NCBI GenBank assembly: GCA_028279215.1
Contig: JANQOF010000026.1
Span: 186,001-250,000, forward strand
Source of the DNA: Pirellulales bacterium
GTDB lineage: Bacteria; Planctomycetota; Planctomycetia; Pirellulales; Lacipirellulaceae
DNA: 64,000 nucleotides
Direction: 5' to 3'
Of this stretch, positions 42,229-52,319 are shown one piece after another; within the stretch, counting starts at the first letter, position 1; every line of letters begins with the position of its first letter. Below the pieces are notes generated by a model. That model did not search any database, was not told the DNA's origin, and was given only the letters and a program-made list of their open reading frames with translations. The position numbers and the translations under genes were made by a program.

Positions 42229-42729
42229 ATGTCTGTTGAACGTGTTCACATCAAGCGATATCCCAATCGCCGTTACTACGCGCGGCAATTGAGCAAGTAC
42301 GTGTCGTTGAATGAAATCGAGGACATGATCCAAGCCGGTCAAACGATCGAGGTGCACGACAGTCAATCGGGTGAAGATCTGACGCGATCGGTGCTCGCTC
42401 AAATCATCGTCGAACGCCATCCCGACAAGATGGAACTCTTCCCCACGGACATGCTCCATTTCATCTTGCGTTCGAACGACGCGATGTCGAGTTTCTTGCG
42501 GGACTATTTCCGACATTCGATTACCTATCTCGAGTATCTCCACCGGCACGGCGGCAGTCCGTCGCTCGTCAATCAACCAACCCACTGGCTTAAAGCCTGG
42601 CTCGATTGCCTTACTCCCAACACCACTGAGGATGCCGCTGCCGACTCAACCAGCAGCGACGATCCTCTGGTCGAGCGGGTGAACCAACTCGACCAACGAC
42701 TGCGCCATCTCGAATCACGAAACGATTGA
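42229..42729 (+). CDS. phaR: Polyhydroxyalkanoate synthesis regulator PhaR
   Basis: PHB accumulation regulator N-domain: IKRYPNRRYYARQLSKYVSLNEIEDMIQAGQTIEVHDSQSGEDLTRSVLAQII. Confidence 0.93.
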   Translation: MSVERVHIKRYPNRRYYARQLSKYVSLNEIEDMIQAGQTIEVHDSQSGEDLTRSVLAQIIVERHPDKMELFPTDMLHFILRSNDAMSSFLRDYFRHSITYLEYLHRHGGSPSLVNQPTHWLKAWLDCLTPNTTEDAAADSTSSDDPLVERVNQLDQRLRHLESRND

Positions 42730-42758
42730 TTTCGCTACGAGATGACCTCCATCCAGTT

Positions 42759-43991
42759 CTACGCTGGCGGATGCCATCCCGCGTCCGCCCACAGCTCGCC
42801 GCTGACCGCCGAATTGGAGATCATGAAGCAAACCGCGTCCGCAATCTCCTCCGGGCGAATCAGCCGGCGAAGCTGCGTAAATGGCAACACGTACTTGTCC
42901 AGGAACTCGTCGCCCAATGCCCGAGCCATTGGTGTATCGGTGAAGCCAGGATGGATGATGCCGCAACGGACGCCATGGAAAATGGCCTCCTTCATCAACG
43001 TGGCGGCGCCACCCTCCAGCCCCGCCTTGGCAACGGCGTAAGAGATTTGGCCTTTGTTGCCTTGCGACGACACCGATCCTAGGAACACTACGGCGCCTTC
43101 CATCTCCTCGGCCGGTTCCCACTTCTTCAGCCCACGCCGACGACGATCCTCAGCAATCCGGGCAACCATCTCGACGGCCCAATAAATGGGTGCGATCAGG
43201 TTCACTTCCGTGACCTTGCGAAAGTCGTCAATGGGGTACAACGATGCCTTACCGGTCTCTTTGTCCAAACGAACCGACAGAGCATCACGCGTGATGCCGG
43301 CGGCCGGAACACAGATCCGCACTAGCCCGTGACGGGCTGCTGCGTCGTCGAACACCTTGGCGCGGAACTCCGCGTTGCTGGTGTCGCCAATCACGGCGTC
43401 CGCCACGTCGCGACCGGTCTGCTCGTTGATAGCGCTGGCGGTATGGTGCACCTGGTCGTTTAGGTCGACCATCACAACCGCACGCGCGCCACGAGCGGCC
43501 AAGTCCCGCGCAACTGCGGCACCAATGCCGCTGGCTGCACCGGTTACTACCGCTACACGTTGAGCAATATTCATGACGTGACCTCTGTCGGATACAGGAA
43601 CGACTTGCGTCGGCTCGCTCGTTGGCTCCTCCAATACTTCTTGATAACGAGGAGATGCGACGACCGGGCGTTCAACGGCCGGAGACGAAGGACTGGCGCT
43701 CAGAGAACGCATCTGTGGCCAGAGCGTCTCGAAGGACTTGATTGCAGCGTCGAACTGCTGGTCGATCACCTCCTGCTGGCCCTTAGCCAGGTTCATGACC
43801 ACGTCTGCCCAACCTTGCTGCATCTGGCGCAAGGGATTGAGCAACGACAGCGGTTCGCCCTCAGATCGATGCCAGACGCGGGTCCAGTCGTAGAGTAGCT
43901 GGCTTTGTAGCTTGAGATTCTGATTCGCCGCCCTTCGAAACGTATCGAACAGTTCGGCGTACGCAGAAGGTTGTTTGGTCTGCTTGGCCAT
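42759..43991 (-). CDS. Phasin-like N-terminal domain fused to a short-chain dehydrogenase/reductase
   Basis: N-terminus AYAELFDTFRRAANQNLKLQSQLLYDWTRVWH resembles the neighbouring phasin; then VAVVTGAASGIGAAVARDLAARGA SDR Rossmann motif and YAVAKAG active site. Confidence 0.82.
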   Translation of the reverse strand: MAKQTKQPSAYAELFDTFRRAANQNLKLQSQLLYDWTRVWHRSEGEPLSLLNPLRQMQQGWADVVMNLAKGQQEVIDQQFDAAIKSFETLWPQMRSLSASPSSPAVERPVVASPRYQEVLEEPTSEPTQVVPVSDRGHVMNIAQRVAVVTGAASGIGAAVARDLAARGARAVVMVDLNDQVHHTASAINEQTGRDVADAVIGDTSNAEFRAKVFDDAAARHGLVRICVPAAGITRDALSVRLDKETGKASLYPIDDFRKVTEVNLIAPIYWAVEMVARIAEDRRRRGLKKWEPAEEMEGAVVFLGSVSSQGNKGQISYAVAKAGLEGGAATLMKEAIFHGVRCGIIHPGFTDTPMARALGDEFLDKYVLPFTQLRRLIRPEEIADAVCFMISNSAVSGELWADAGWHPPA

Positions 43992-44255
43992 TGCAGTCCT
44001 CCTGTTGGTTCGGCGTTGAGTAGACATCCCCTCTGCCGACCCGAGTTGAAAAGCAAACGTCGTGCCCGCCCGCCGAGAACTACACACTTGTGTATGGCGA
44101 AATGCTGCAAGTGCGTGATTGCCTAGGCCTTTTGGCTCAACAGGTTATGTCCTGCCGACCGTGGAATCTGCTGGTGGGTCGCTGGGTGTCGATTCATCGG
44201 TACAGGAACGCACGATCGGGTGTGCATAAACGCCCACTTCGAGCCGAAGAGTGGG

Positions 44256-45686
44256 TCACCAAACGCCTGTTTCCAGGTACTGGTGTATCGATTTTGCCGC
44301 CGTCCGCCCAGCACCCATCGCCAAAATGACGGTAGCGGCACCACTTACGATGTCGCCGCCGGCAAACACCCCCCGGCGGCTCGTGCGGAGCGTTTGATCG
44401 TCGGCAACAATGTAACCCCATTTGTTGGTATCGAGCCCTGGCGTCGACGCTTGCACCAACGGGTTCGCGCCGGTGCCAATGGCGATCACCGCCACGTCGA
44501 TCGGCATGACGAACTCGGATCCCTCAATCGGCACTGGCCGCCGCCGCCCCGAATCGTCCGGTTCACCCAGTTCCATCTTTATGAGCTGGACGCCCGTCAG
44601 ATAACCTTCGTCGTTGCCGAGGAACTCAATTGGGTTGTGGAGATTCATGAATTGGACGCCTTCGTCGCGCGCATGGTGAACCTCCTCGGTGCGGGCTGGC
44701 ATCTCCTCTTCGCCGCGGCGATAAACAATGTAGGCGTTCTTGGCTCCCAATCGCAGCGCGGAACGGACAGCATCCATGGCGGTATTTCCGCCACCCATCA
44801 CGGCCACGTTCCGGTCGCGGCACTCGTAAATGGGCGAGTCAGAATGTTCCGTATCGTACGCCTTCATCAGATTCACGCGGGTGAGGAACTCGTTAGCCGA
44901 GTAAACGCCGCCCAGGTGCTCGCCTGGCAGGTTCATGAACCTAGGCAATCCGGCCCCCGTGGCGATGAACACGGCTTCATAGCCCTCTTCGTCGAACAGC
45001 TCGTCCATGGTCACCGTCTTACCTACAACCACGTTGGTTTCAAACTCAACGCCCATGCGTCGCAGATTCTCGACTTCGCCTCGGACGATTTCCTTCGGCA
45101 ACCGAAACTCGGGGATTCCATACACGAGCACGCCGCCAATCTCGTGTAGGGCTTCGAGCACGGTGACGTCGTGGCCCTTGAGTGTTAGATCGCCGGCGCA
45201 ACTCAAGCCGGCCGGCCCGCTACCAACAACGGCCACCTTCTTGCCGGTCGCGGGCGCCCGCTCCGGTAAGCCAACTTGTCCGGTCGCTCGTTCGTAATCG
45301 GCAACAAATCGTTCGAGGTGCCCAATCGCCAACGGGGCGAATCGCTTTGACAGGATGCACGCACCTTCGCACTGATTTTCTTGTGGACAAACTCGGCCGG
45401 TCACGGCGGGTAGCACGTTGTCTTCGCGAATCTTCGCCGCAGCGTCCAAGTAGTTCCCTTCGAGCACCAGATCGACAAACTCCCGAACCTGCACGCCCAC
45501 TGGGCACCCGTGCATGCACTTAGGATCCGTACAGGACAAACATCGTTGGGCTTCTTTCTCAGCGAGCGCGGATTCGAAGCCAAGATTCACCTCGTCGAAG
45601 TTGCAGGCCCGCTCTTGCGCATCACGTTCGGGCATCTCCTGCCGTGGTACCTTCGTCCGCTCTTTGGGAGGAAGTCGTTCAGCCAT
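44256..45686 (-). CDS. GltD/NfnB-like FAD-NAD(P) oxidoreductase (NADH-dependent ferredoxin:NADP+ oxidoreductase large subunit)
   Basis: CLSCTDPKCMHGCPVGVQV Fe-S region, GSGPAGLSCAGDLTLKGHDVTVLEA, GGGNTAMDAVRSALRLGAKNAYIVYRR; partner NfnA gene adjacent. Confidence 0.85.
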   Translation of the reverse strand: MAERLPPKERTKVPRQEMPERDAQERACNFDEVNLGFESALAEKEAQRCLSCTDPKCMHGCPVGVQVREFVDLVLEGNYLDAAAKIREDNVLPAVTGRVCPQENQCEGACILSKRFAPLAIGHLERFVADYERATGQVGLPERAPATGKKVAVVGSGPAGLSCAGDLTLKGHDVTVLEALHEIGGVLVYGIPEFRLPKEIVRGEVENLRRMGVEFETNVVVGKTVTMDELFDEEGYEAVFIATGAGLPRFMNLPGEHLGGVYSANEFLTRVNLMKAYDTEHSDSPIYECRDRNVAVMGGGNTAMDAVRSALRLGAKNAYIVYRRGEEEMPARTEEVHHARDEGVQFMNLHNPIEFLGNDEGYLTGVQLIKMELGEPDDSGRRRPVPIEGSEFVMPIDVAVIAIGTGANPLVQASTPGLDTNKWGYIVADDQTLRTSRRGVFAGGDIVSGAATVILAMGAGRTAAKSIHQYLETGVW

Positions 45687-45724
45687 GACGTTGCCTATCG
45701 GTTGGGTATTGGATGAGGGCCAAT

Positions 45725-46615
45725 TTATGGAGCTTGCACGTCGGGGCCAACGTCTGGGTGCTGTAGTCGCAACTGGCAACAATGCTCGCTCGTGAGTTCG
45801 AGTTGCTCGAGCGCTCCACGCTCGTGGCGCCGATACATCGTGTTTCTCTGCGCTAGGATCGTGAAATCGACATCGTGGGCGTCGAACTCGGGACCGTCGA
45901 CGCAGGCAAACTTGCTCTGCCCGCCGACAAGCACCCGGCAGCCACCACACATGCCAGTTCCGTCGACCATGATGGGATTCAGGCTGACGATCGTGGATAT
46001 GTCGCGGGGTCGAGTTACGTCCGCGATTGCCTGCATCATGGGGATTGGCCCGATGGCCAGGACATGATCGATATTGCGTCCTTCCTCTAACAACGACTGC
46101 AACTTCTGTGTGACGAAGCCTCGCTCGCCGTAGCTGCCGTCGTCGGTCATGAAGTACAACTCGTCGGTCGTTGCGCCCATTTCTTGCTCCAAGATCAGAA
46201 TATCCTTGGTCCGTGCTCCGACGATTCCGATGACGTGGTTGCCCGCCCGCTTCAAGGCCACGGCGGTTGGGTAGGCAATGGCGGTTCCAACTCCGCCTCC
46301 CACCACGACGACCGTGCCAAAGTTCCGAATATCGGACGGTTGGCCCAAGGGCCCCACCACGTCGGCAATCGTTTCACCGGGCTGGAGCATGTTGAGGAGT
46401 TTGGTGGTCTTACCGACACCTTGGACGATGAGTGTGATTGTGCCGTCATCTTCGTCGGAGTCGGCGATGGTCAGCGGGATTCGTTCGCCGAATTCCGCGT
46501 CCACGCGAACGATGACAAATTGGCCCGCTTGGCGTCGGCGGGCAATCCGCGGAGCGCCAACACGGATGAGCCTGATATCTGGTGCCAGTGTCCGAGCCTC
46601 GGTTACCACAAACAT
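45725..46615 (-). CDS. NfnA-like (sulfide dehydrogenase/PyrK-type FAD/NAD-binding) subunit
   Basis: RQAGQFVIVRVDAEFGERIPLTIAD, GGGVGTAIAYPTAVALK, MCGGCRVLVGGQSKFACVDGPEFDAHDVDF. Confidence 0.87.
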   Translation of the reverse strand: MFVVTEARTLAPDIRLIRVGAPRIARRRQAGQFVIVRVDAEFGERIPLTIADSDEDDGTITLIVQGVGKTTKLLNMLQPGETIADVVGPLGQPSDIRNFGTVVVVGGGVGTAIAYPTAVALKRAGNHVIGIVGARTKDILILEQEMGATTDELYFMTDDGSYGERGFVTQKLQSLLEEGRNIDHVLAIGPIPMMQAIADVTRPRDISTIVSLNPIMVDGTGMCGGCRVLVGGQSKFACVDGPEFDAHDVDFTILAQRNTMYRRHERGALEQLELTSEHCCQLRLQHPDVGPDVQAP

Positions 46616-46978
46616 CTTTCGAACCTCTACGGGAACCGGTGAACCAGCCCGACGGCGAAAGAAGCGGTGTACGACTATGAATACGAGCCCGCCCCTTCCG
46701 CTGTGGCGAATTGTCTAGGAGCAAAGTGCGTGCCCACGCTTGAGCGCGCCGACGAGTGCCGATCCTGGGCGCTTTTCGGCCTTACAATGTGCGTGTTCGC
46801 AGCAGAGAGTTGTTGCCACGGTGTGCCATCGATTCGTCGCGCGTGCGTATACGCCCATTTCATGCGCGTTGAACACCGTGTCCCGCCTTCGACCGCCGAC
46901 GCGGTAACGTATGGAGCCAGCCGCTGGACGACTACGCGACTCGTTTCGTTCGAGCGGCATGAGGTCGCGCAAAAAAAA

Positions 46979-47006
46979 CCGGAGGAACCCTATTGGGTCC
47001 CTCCGG
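46979..47006 (-). terminator. Rho-independent terminator for the minus-strand MMPL gene
   Basis: CCGGAGGaACCCtattGGGTcCCTCCGG hairpin followed on the minus strand by an uninterrupted T-run. Confidence 0.8.
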
Positions 47007-47216
47007 CGGTGCTATTCGCGAAGTCTTGGATGTAGGATCAGTGCGGGTGTGCGAACAGCTGGATGGATCAATCAGTTGGCTTGTCTGTCCACGAAGTAGT
47101 TTCCCGAGCGGCGGCCTATTCGTCAATCATCGCGCTAGAAAAAAGCCGAAAATTAATCCAATACACTCAAATTTGAGGCGGAAAACTGTGCAGAGCCAAG
47201 TGAAACTAACGCAATC

Positions 47217-50075
47217 TTAACTTGCGGTCTCGGTGATAGCAGACTGCACGCCGCTGTTTCCCGAGGCGGTTGGCCGGCCGTTGGTGCTAGAATCGCTAAG
47301 TGCCGGGCTTTCCTGTGTTTCTTCTTCCGCGCCGGGATCGCTGCCAGCCATCAGAGCGAAGAAACAGGGCACCACCACAGTCCGCACAAAGAACGTGTCG
47401 AGCAGGACGCCGAGCGACAGCGCAAACCCCAGCTCGACCATGCCTCTTAAAGTGCCTGAAGCCATTGAGATAAACGTGCCCGCCATGATGATGCCGCAAC
47501 TGGTGATGATTCCGCCAGTTTGGACCATGGCCCTACGAAGTCCGCGCCGCGGCCCGAGCTTCGCTTGCTCTTCAAATACCCTAGTCGTGAGGTAGATATT
47601 GTAATCCTGACCAACGGCAATCAGGATTACGAACAGGAAGATCGGCGCCTTCCAATCAAGTCCGTCGAAGGTGTTGCCGTAGTACCACGAGAAGAAGTAC
47701 TCGGTCATGCCAATCGTCGCGAAATATGACAGCAGCACCGTGAGAATTAAGTACAGGCATACCAGTGGTCGGCGGAGGATGATCAAAATGACCGCCAACA
47801 CCGCAACGACAACCCAAATCTTGATGGTGATCTCGTCGCGTGATGTCACGTTCTCCAAGTCGCGCATCGCGGGAGTCGTGCCGATGTACTCGAACGATGC
47901 GCCTTTCCAGGCTGGCATGCCTTCGCGGAGTGTTTCCCAACTCGAGTCGCTGCCTGCGAACCAATCGGGCTTGGCTTCCGGCAGCGGCTCTCCTGCGGCA
48001 ACCGGAGCGAGCCGCTCTTCAATGTCATCGACAATAGCTCGCGCCTCACGTGAGAAGGGATCTTTGTCGAGCACCACATGTAGCTGGGTGACATCGCCTG
48101 CGTACTCGTCGGTTTCGGAAACGAATGTGCTCTTAGCCAGCGGGCTTCCGGCAACAGCCAACACGGCAGCCTCGAATCGATTTGGATCTCCGCCCACCGG
48201 TTTGTACAGGCTACGCACGTCGGTAACGCCCGGTATGTTGTACAGATAGTTGTTAAGGAAGGCGATCGAATAATTGCCGTCCTCGTTCAGTTTACCGTCA
48301 GGCAACGTGGCGACGATCGTCATGGGTGCCGTTTCGCCGGGAGCAAAGTACTCTTGCAGCATTTCGGTGCCCTGTTTGCTCGGACGGTTGTCGGCCAGAT
48401 CGTTGACAAAGTCGTGCGTGACCTCGACGTTCAACCCCTCCAACATGAACACTGCCGCGGCACCGAATGCCAACCAGAGAATGAGGCCCGGGCGACGGAG
48501 CACCTGACAGGCAACCCAATCCCACGTAGGCGAAATGCGCTTCATTTGCTCGTTGAAGCTCTCGCCCACTTGTCGGCTTTCGTCTTGCATCTTGATACCG
48601 AAGGGCCAAAACACGACCTTGCCGAACGCCCTTAAGAGAGCCGGCGCGAAGCTAATACAAGCCAGGAGCGCAATAAACAGACAAATGGCCACCACGGGAC
48701 CCGAGTAGACGAACTTGCCGTACTCGGCGAAGAACATCGTCGCGAGGCCCAATATGGTAGTGAACGCGCTGGCCGCCAACGCATCGCCGACATGCGAGAG
48801 CGCCGTGCCTGATGCCTTGATGATTTCGACGCCGTGCCCCAGTTCCTCTTTGAAACGCGAGATAAGGAACAAGCAGAAGTCGGTGCCAGCCCCAAAGAGG
48901 ATGACGACGACGAATATCTTGGTAGTGGTAAAGATCTTGAAGTCGCTGGTCAGGCCCCCGATGGTCACTTGGCCCGGTCCGAGGTACAGGGCCATCAGCG
49001 CCACAACATCGCTCGCTACGCTCAAGCTCACGCCGATGGTCGCCATGGGGATGATCACCAGCAGCGGCGCCCGGTAGATCATTAGCAGGCAAAGCAGAAC
49101 CAAGAGCACCGTCGTGGTTTCGGTGCTCTTTAGACTTTCCTGGACCGACGCCTGCATGTCGCCGCCAATCATCGCCGAGCCACTGAGACCGATTTCCAGT
49201 CCTTCGGGTTTGTTGGGGTCGTTACGGGCTCGCTCCACCAGTTCATTGACCGCGTCCAAGATTGCCATGTTCTCGATGGCCATCATGTCGGTCGTTAGCG
49301 GCGCGACGACCAACACCGCGTTCCCTTCAATCTGCTTCTCTGGCCGCGCGCCTTTCTCACTCGGCACCGGCTTGCCACGGCGAGCGTTCTTGAGCATGGG
49401 ACCAATAACGGGCGTTTGCTCTGTCCAAACACGGTTCGTATCGGCCGCCCACGGAAGGTCGGGAGTCACGTAGTCCACCAGGTCGCCGAGCGTTTCGATC
49501 TTCATCGCGCTCTGATTGACCGGCGGCACGTCGAACATCGCGATGGCCTTGGCGAGCAGCTTGTCGTACTGCTCGACGCTGAGCCCAAGGGAATCGTCCG
49601 GCTCTTCTGGCAGCGTATCGGCATCGGTAACCTCAGATTCGTCTGCTGTGGCCGCGCCCGGTGCTAGCAACGGAGCGTCCATCTCGACGAGTGCGGGATC
49701 GACATCAAAATCTGAGACTAACAGCTCCTTGAGCGATTCTAGATTCTTGAAGGTGTCGACACCCAACCTGCGCAGTCGATTCGCGATGTCGATGGCGAAT
49801 TGCCCTTCTGGCTTGGAAAGCGCTGCGTCGGGGCGGGCAAAGACCAGCACAATCTGGCTCTTGGTCTTCTCGTCCGGAAATGCCCTCTGTAGGAGCTCAA
49901 GGCCGCGGCGGCTGGTGGAATCGCTAGGCAAATAGTCGAAGTCGCCGTCGAGCGCCACCTGCTTCCAACTGGGAGCAATGCACTTCAAACCGACCGCCAA
50001 GACGACCCAGCCAACTAGAATCGCTAGCCAGTATCGGTTAACCCATTTTCCAAGAAGCTCGAACATGAGCAGCAC
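47217..50075 (-). CDS. MMPL/RND family transporter
   Basis: 12-TM RND/SSD architecture: FGAGTDFCLFLISRFKEEL and VGQDYNIYLTTRVFEE motifs; start could be the internal Met at 50066. Confidence 0.9.
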   Translation of the reverse strand: MLLMFELLGKWVNRYWLAILVGWVVLAVGLKCIAPSWKQVALDGDFDYLPSDSTSRRGLELLQRAFPDEKTKSQIVLVFARPDAALSKPEGQFAIDIANRLRRLGVDTFKNLESLKELLVSDFDVDPALVEMDAPLLAPGAATADESEVTDADTLPEEPDDSLGLSVEQYDKLLAKAIAMFDVPPVNQSAMKIETLGDLVDYVTPDLPWAADTNRVWTEQTPVIGPMLKNARRGKPVPSEKGARPEKQIEGNAVLVVAPLTTDMMAIENMAILDAVNELVERARNDPNKPEGLEIGLSGSAMIGGDMQASVQESLKSTETTTVLLVLLCLLMIYRAPLLVIIPMATIGVSLSVASDVVALMALYLGPGQVTIGGLTSDFKIFTTTKIFVVVILFGAGTDFCLFLISRFKEELGHGVEIIKASGTALSHVGDALAASAFTTILGLATMFFAEYGKFVYSGPVVAICLFIALLACISFAPALLRAFGKVVFWPFGIKMQDESRQVGESFNEQMKRISPTWDWVACQVLRRPGLILWLAFGAAAVFMLEGLNVEVTHDFVNDLADNRPSKQGTEMLQEYFAPGETAPMTIVATLPDGKLNEDGNYSIAFLNNYLYNIPGVTDVRSLYKPVGGDPNRFEAAVLAVAGSPLAKSTFVSETDEYAGDVTQLHVVLDKDPFSREARAIVDDIEERLAPVAAGEPLPEAKPDWFAGSDSSWETLREGMPAWKGASFEYIGTTPAMRDLENVTSRDEITIKIWVVVAVLAVILIILRRPLVCLYLILTVLLSYFATIGMTEYFFSWYYGNTFDGLDWKAPIFLFVILIAVGQDYNIYLTTRVFEEQAKLGPRRGLRRAMVQTGGIITSCGIIMAGTFISMASGTLRGMVELGFALSLGVLLDTFFVRTVVVPCFFALMAGSDPGAEEETQESPALSDSSTNGRPTASGNSGVQSAITETAS

Positions 50076-50334
50076 GCATGCAACTACGGCGGAATCCTCG
50101 ACGTACGGACGGACGCGCCGCTCTCACGCAACATCGCCCGAAGTCTATGATGGTACCTCGTTTGCGTCGAAGGGCCTAGTGGTTTACCCAACGTTCGATT
50201 GGCATGCAGAACGGCTACGCCCCAATAACGCTCACCGAATCCCGAACACCACCAGGGCGCGAAACGTAGCGCCCATGAGACGACCCACATGCGCACGAAA
50301 AGGTGGTTGGAAAAATGGTGCGATTAGATAACAT

Positions 50335-50364
50335 GGGGGGGGGTAAGGAAAGGGGTGGGTCGGG
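50335..50364 (+). other. G-quadruplex-capable G-run cluster
   Basis: GGGGGGGGGTAAGGAAAGGGGTGGGTCGGG read directly. Confidence 0.55.
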
Positions 50365-50545
50365 CTCCAATGCGTGGCCATTCAGTGCCTAGTGCATTGA
50401 GTTGACTTAACGGTTGCTAAGACACCAATCCCACGTGTTAAAATCGATGACTCGCCGGGCAAGACAGGACGGCCCCCTCGGCTTAGTAGCTTTATCTTTC
50501 GGCAATCGGAACAGCCGAGAGCAAACACGAGAATGGTAGACAACC

Positions 50546-52318
50546 ATGATCCTGGCTCTACGCGCCGTCGGCCAGTGGCGGTTGGTATTGTTCGTCCTCT
50601 TGACCTGTGCCTGCATGGCCGACAGTTCGGTGCGTGCCGACGAGCGGCCGAACATTGTTGTCATCATGTCCGACGACGTCGGCTTCTCCGACATCGGCTG
50701 CTTCGGAGGCGAGATCGCCACACCCAATCTTGACCGGCTGGCCGATGGCGGCGTGCGATTTACCCAATTCTACAACGCGGGCCGTTGCTGCCCCACGCGG
50801 GCCAGCCTGTTGACGGGACTTTATCCGCACCAAGCGGGCATAGGTTGGATGACCACTAATGCCGGACCCGAAGCCTACGCGGGCGACCTCAATCGACGCT
50901 GCGTCACGTTTGCCGAAGTGCTGCGCACTGCGGGTTACTCGACCTACATGGTTGGCAAGTGGCACGTGACTCCCGGTCCAACCGAACAACAAGCCGCTGA
51001 GGGTAAGCTCGACAAACACAACTGGCCTTTGCAGCGCGGCTTCGACAAATTCTACGGCACTATTAACGGTGCTGGCAGCTATTACGATCCCAATTCGTTG
51101 GTCGGCAATAACGAGCTCATAGTCCCCGAGAATCCCGCAACATTCTACTACACCGACGCGATCAGCAACCATGCGTCGAGATTCATTCGCGAGCACGATC
51201 GCCAAAAGCCGTTTGTCATGTACGTGGCTTATACCGCCGGTCACTGGCCGTTGCACGCCAAGCCCACCGACATTGCCAAGTACAAGGGCCGGTACAATGG
51301 AGGTTGGGACAACCTGCGCACCGAACGGCTGGCAAAACTCAAATCGCTAGGCATCGTTGCCGACGATGTCGAATTGGCGCCGAACGTTAGCGACTGGGAC
51401 GACCAAGACCGCAAAGAGTGGCAAGCGACGCGAATGGAAGTGTACGCCGCCATGATCGACTCGATGGACCAAGGCATCGGTCGAATCCTCAACACGCTTC
51501 GCAATACCGGACAGTATGACAACACACTAGTACTGTACCTCCAAGACAACGGAGCGTGCCAGGAAGAGATGCGAAGCAAGCAAGCAAGGCAACGCCGCGA
51601 GAAGATAGAGCCGATCGAGCCAATGGCGGCCGATGCGTTGCAATTTGCCACGGTTCCCGAGTACACCCGCTCGGGTCAGGCGACACAATGGGGCCGCGGT
51701 GTGATTCCGGGGCCGGCGAACACGTACATCGAAGTCGGCCGTGAGTGGGCCAATGCCTCGAATACTCCGTTTCGTCTGTTCAAGCACTTCGTCCACGAAG
51801 GAGGCATCGCAACGCCGCTTATTGCCCACTGGCCCCGTGGCATCAAGCGCCGCGGCGAGCTGGAAACCCAGCCAGCCCACCTAATCGACATCATGCCAAC
51901 GCTGGTTGCATTGGCAAGCGCCGAATACCCTAAAGAATTCCATGAAGGGAATGTCGGTATCCTGCCTACCGAAGGCGTGAGCCTGTTGCCGGCGTTTGCC
52001 GGCAAAGCGCTCGAGCGCAAAACACCCATTTTCTGGGAACACGAAGGCAACCGCGCCGTCCGAGATCGCAATTGGAAACTAGTGGCGCGAGGCACGAAAG
52101 GTAATTGGCAGTTGTACAACTTGAAGAACGATCGGAGTGAACTTGAAGATCTGGCCCGCGAGCATCCAGGGCGAGTTAGTGAACTAAGCGGCGCCTGGGA
52201 CGCCTGGGCTAACCGCGCGGACGTGCTGCCGTTGACTCCGTACTGGCCGGAAGACGATGGGAACGAACAGGCAGAAAAGCAAGGCGCCGCCAAGACGAAT
52301 CGCCGCTTTCTGCGATAG
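50546..52318 (+). CDS. Arylsulfatase-type sulfatase
   Basis: NIVVIMSDDVGFSDIGCFGGEIATPNLDRL, AGRCCPTRASLLTGLYPHQAG (CxPxR). Confidence 0.96.
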   Translation: MILALRAVGQWRLVLFVLLTCACMADSSVRADERPNIVVIMSDDVGFSDIGCFGGEIATPNLDRLADGGVRFTQFYNAGRCCPTRASLLTGLYPHQAGIGWMTTNAGPEAYAGDLNRRCVTFAEVLRTAGYSTYMVGKWHVTPGPTEQQAAEGKLDKHNWPLQRGFDKFYGTINGAGSYYDPNSLVGNNELIVPENPATFYYTDAISNHASRFIREHDRQKPFVMYVAYTAGHWPLHAKPTDIAKYKGRYNGGWDNLRTERLAKLKSLGIVADDVELAPNVSDWDDQDRKEWQATRMEVYAAMIDSMDQGIGRILNTLRNTGQYDNTLVLYLQDNGACQEEMRSKQARQRREKIEPIEPMAADALQFATVPEYTRSGQATQWGRGVIPGPANTYIEVGREWANASNTPFRLFKHFVHEGGIATPLIAHWPRGIKRRGELETQPAHLIDIMPTLVALASAEYPKEFHEGNVGILPTEGVSLLPAFAGKALERKTPIFWEHEGNRAVRDRNWKLVARGTKGNWQLYNLKNDRSELEDLAREHPGRVSELSGAWDAWANRADVLPLTPYWPEDDGNEQAEKQGAAKTNRRFLR

Positions 52319-52319
52319 T

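Noticed and set aside
44220-45149. 309-aa plus-strand ORF
   Set aside because: Antisense to the NfnB-like gene; shadow ORF.
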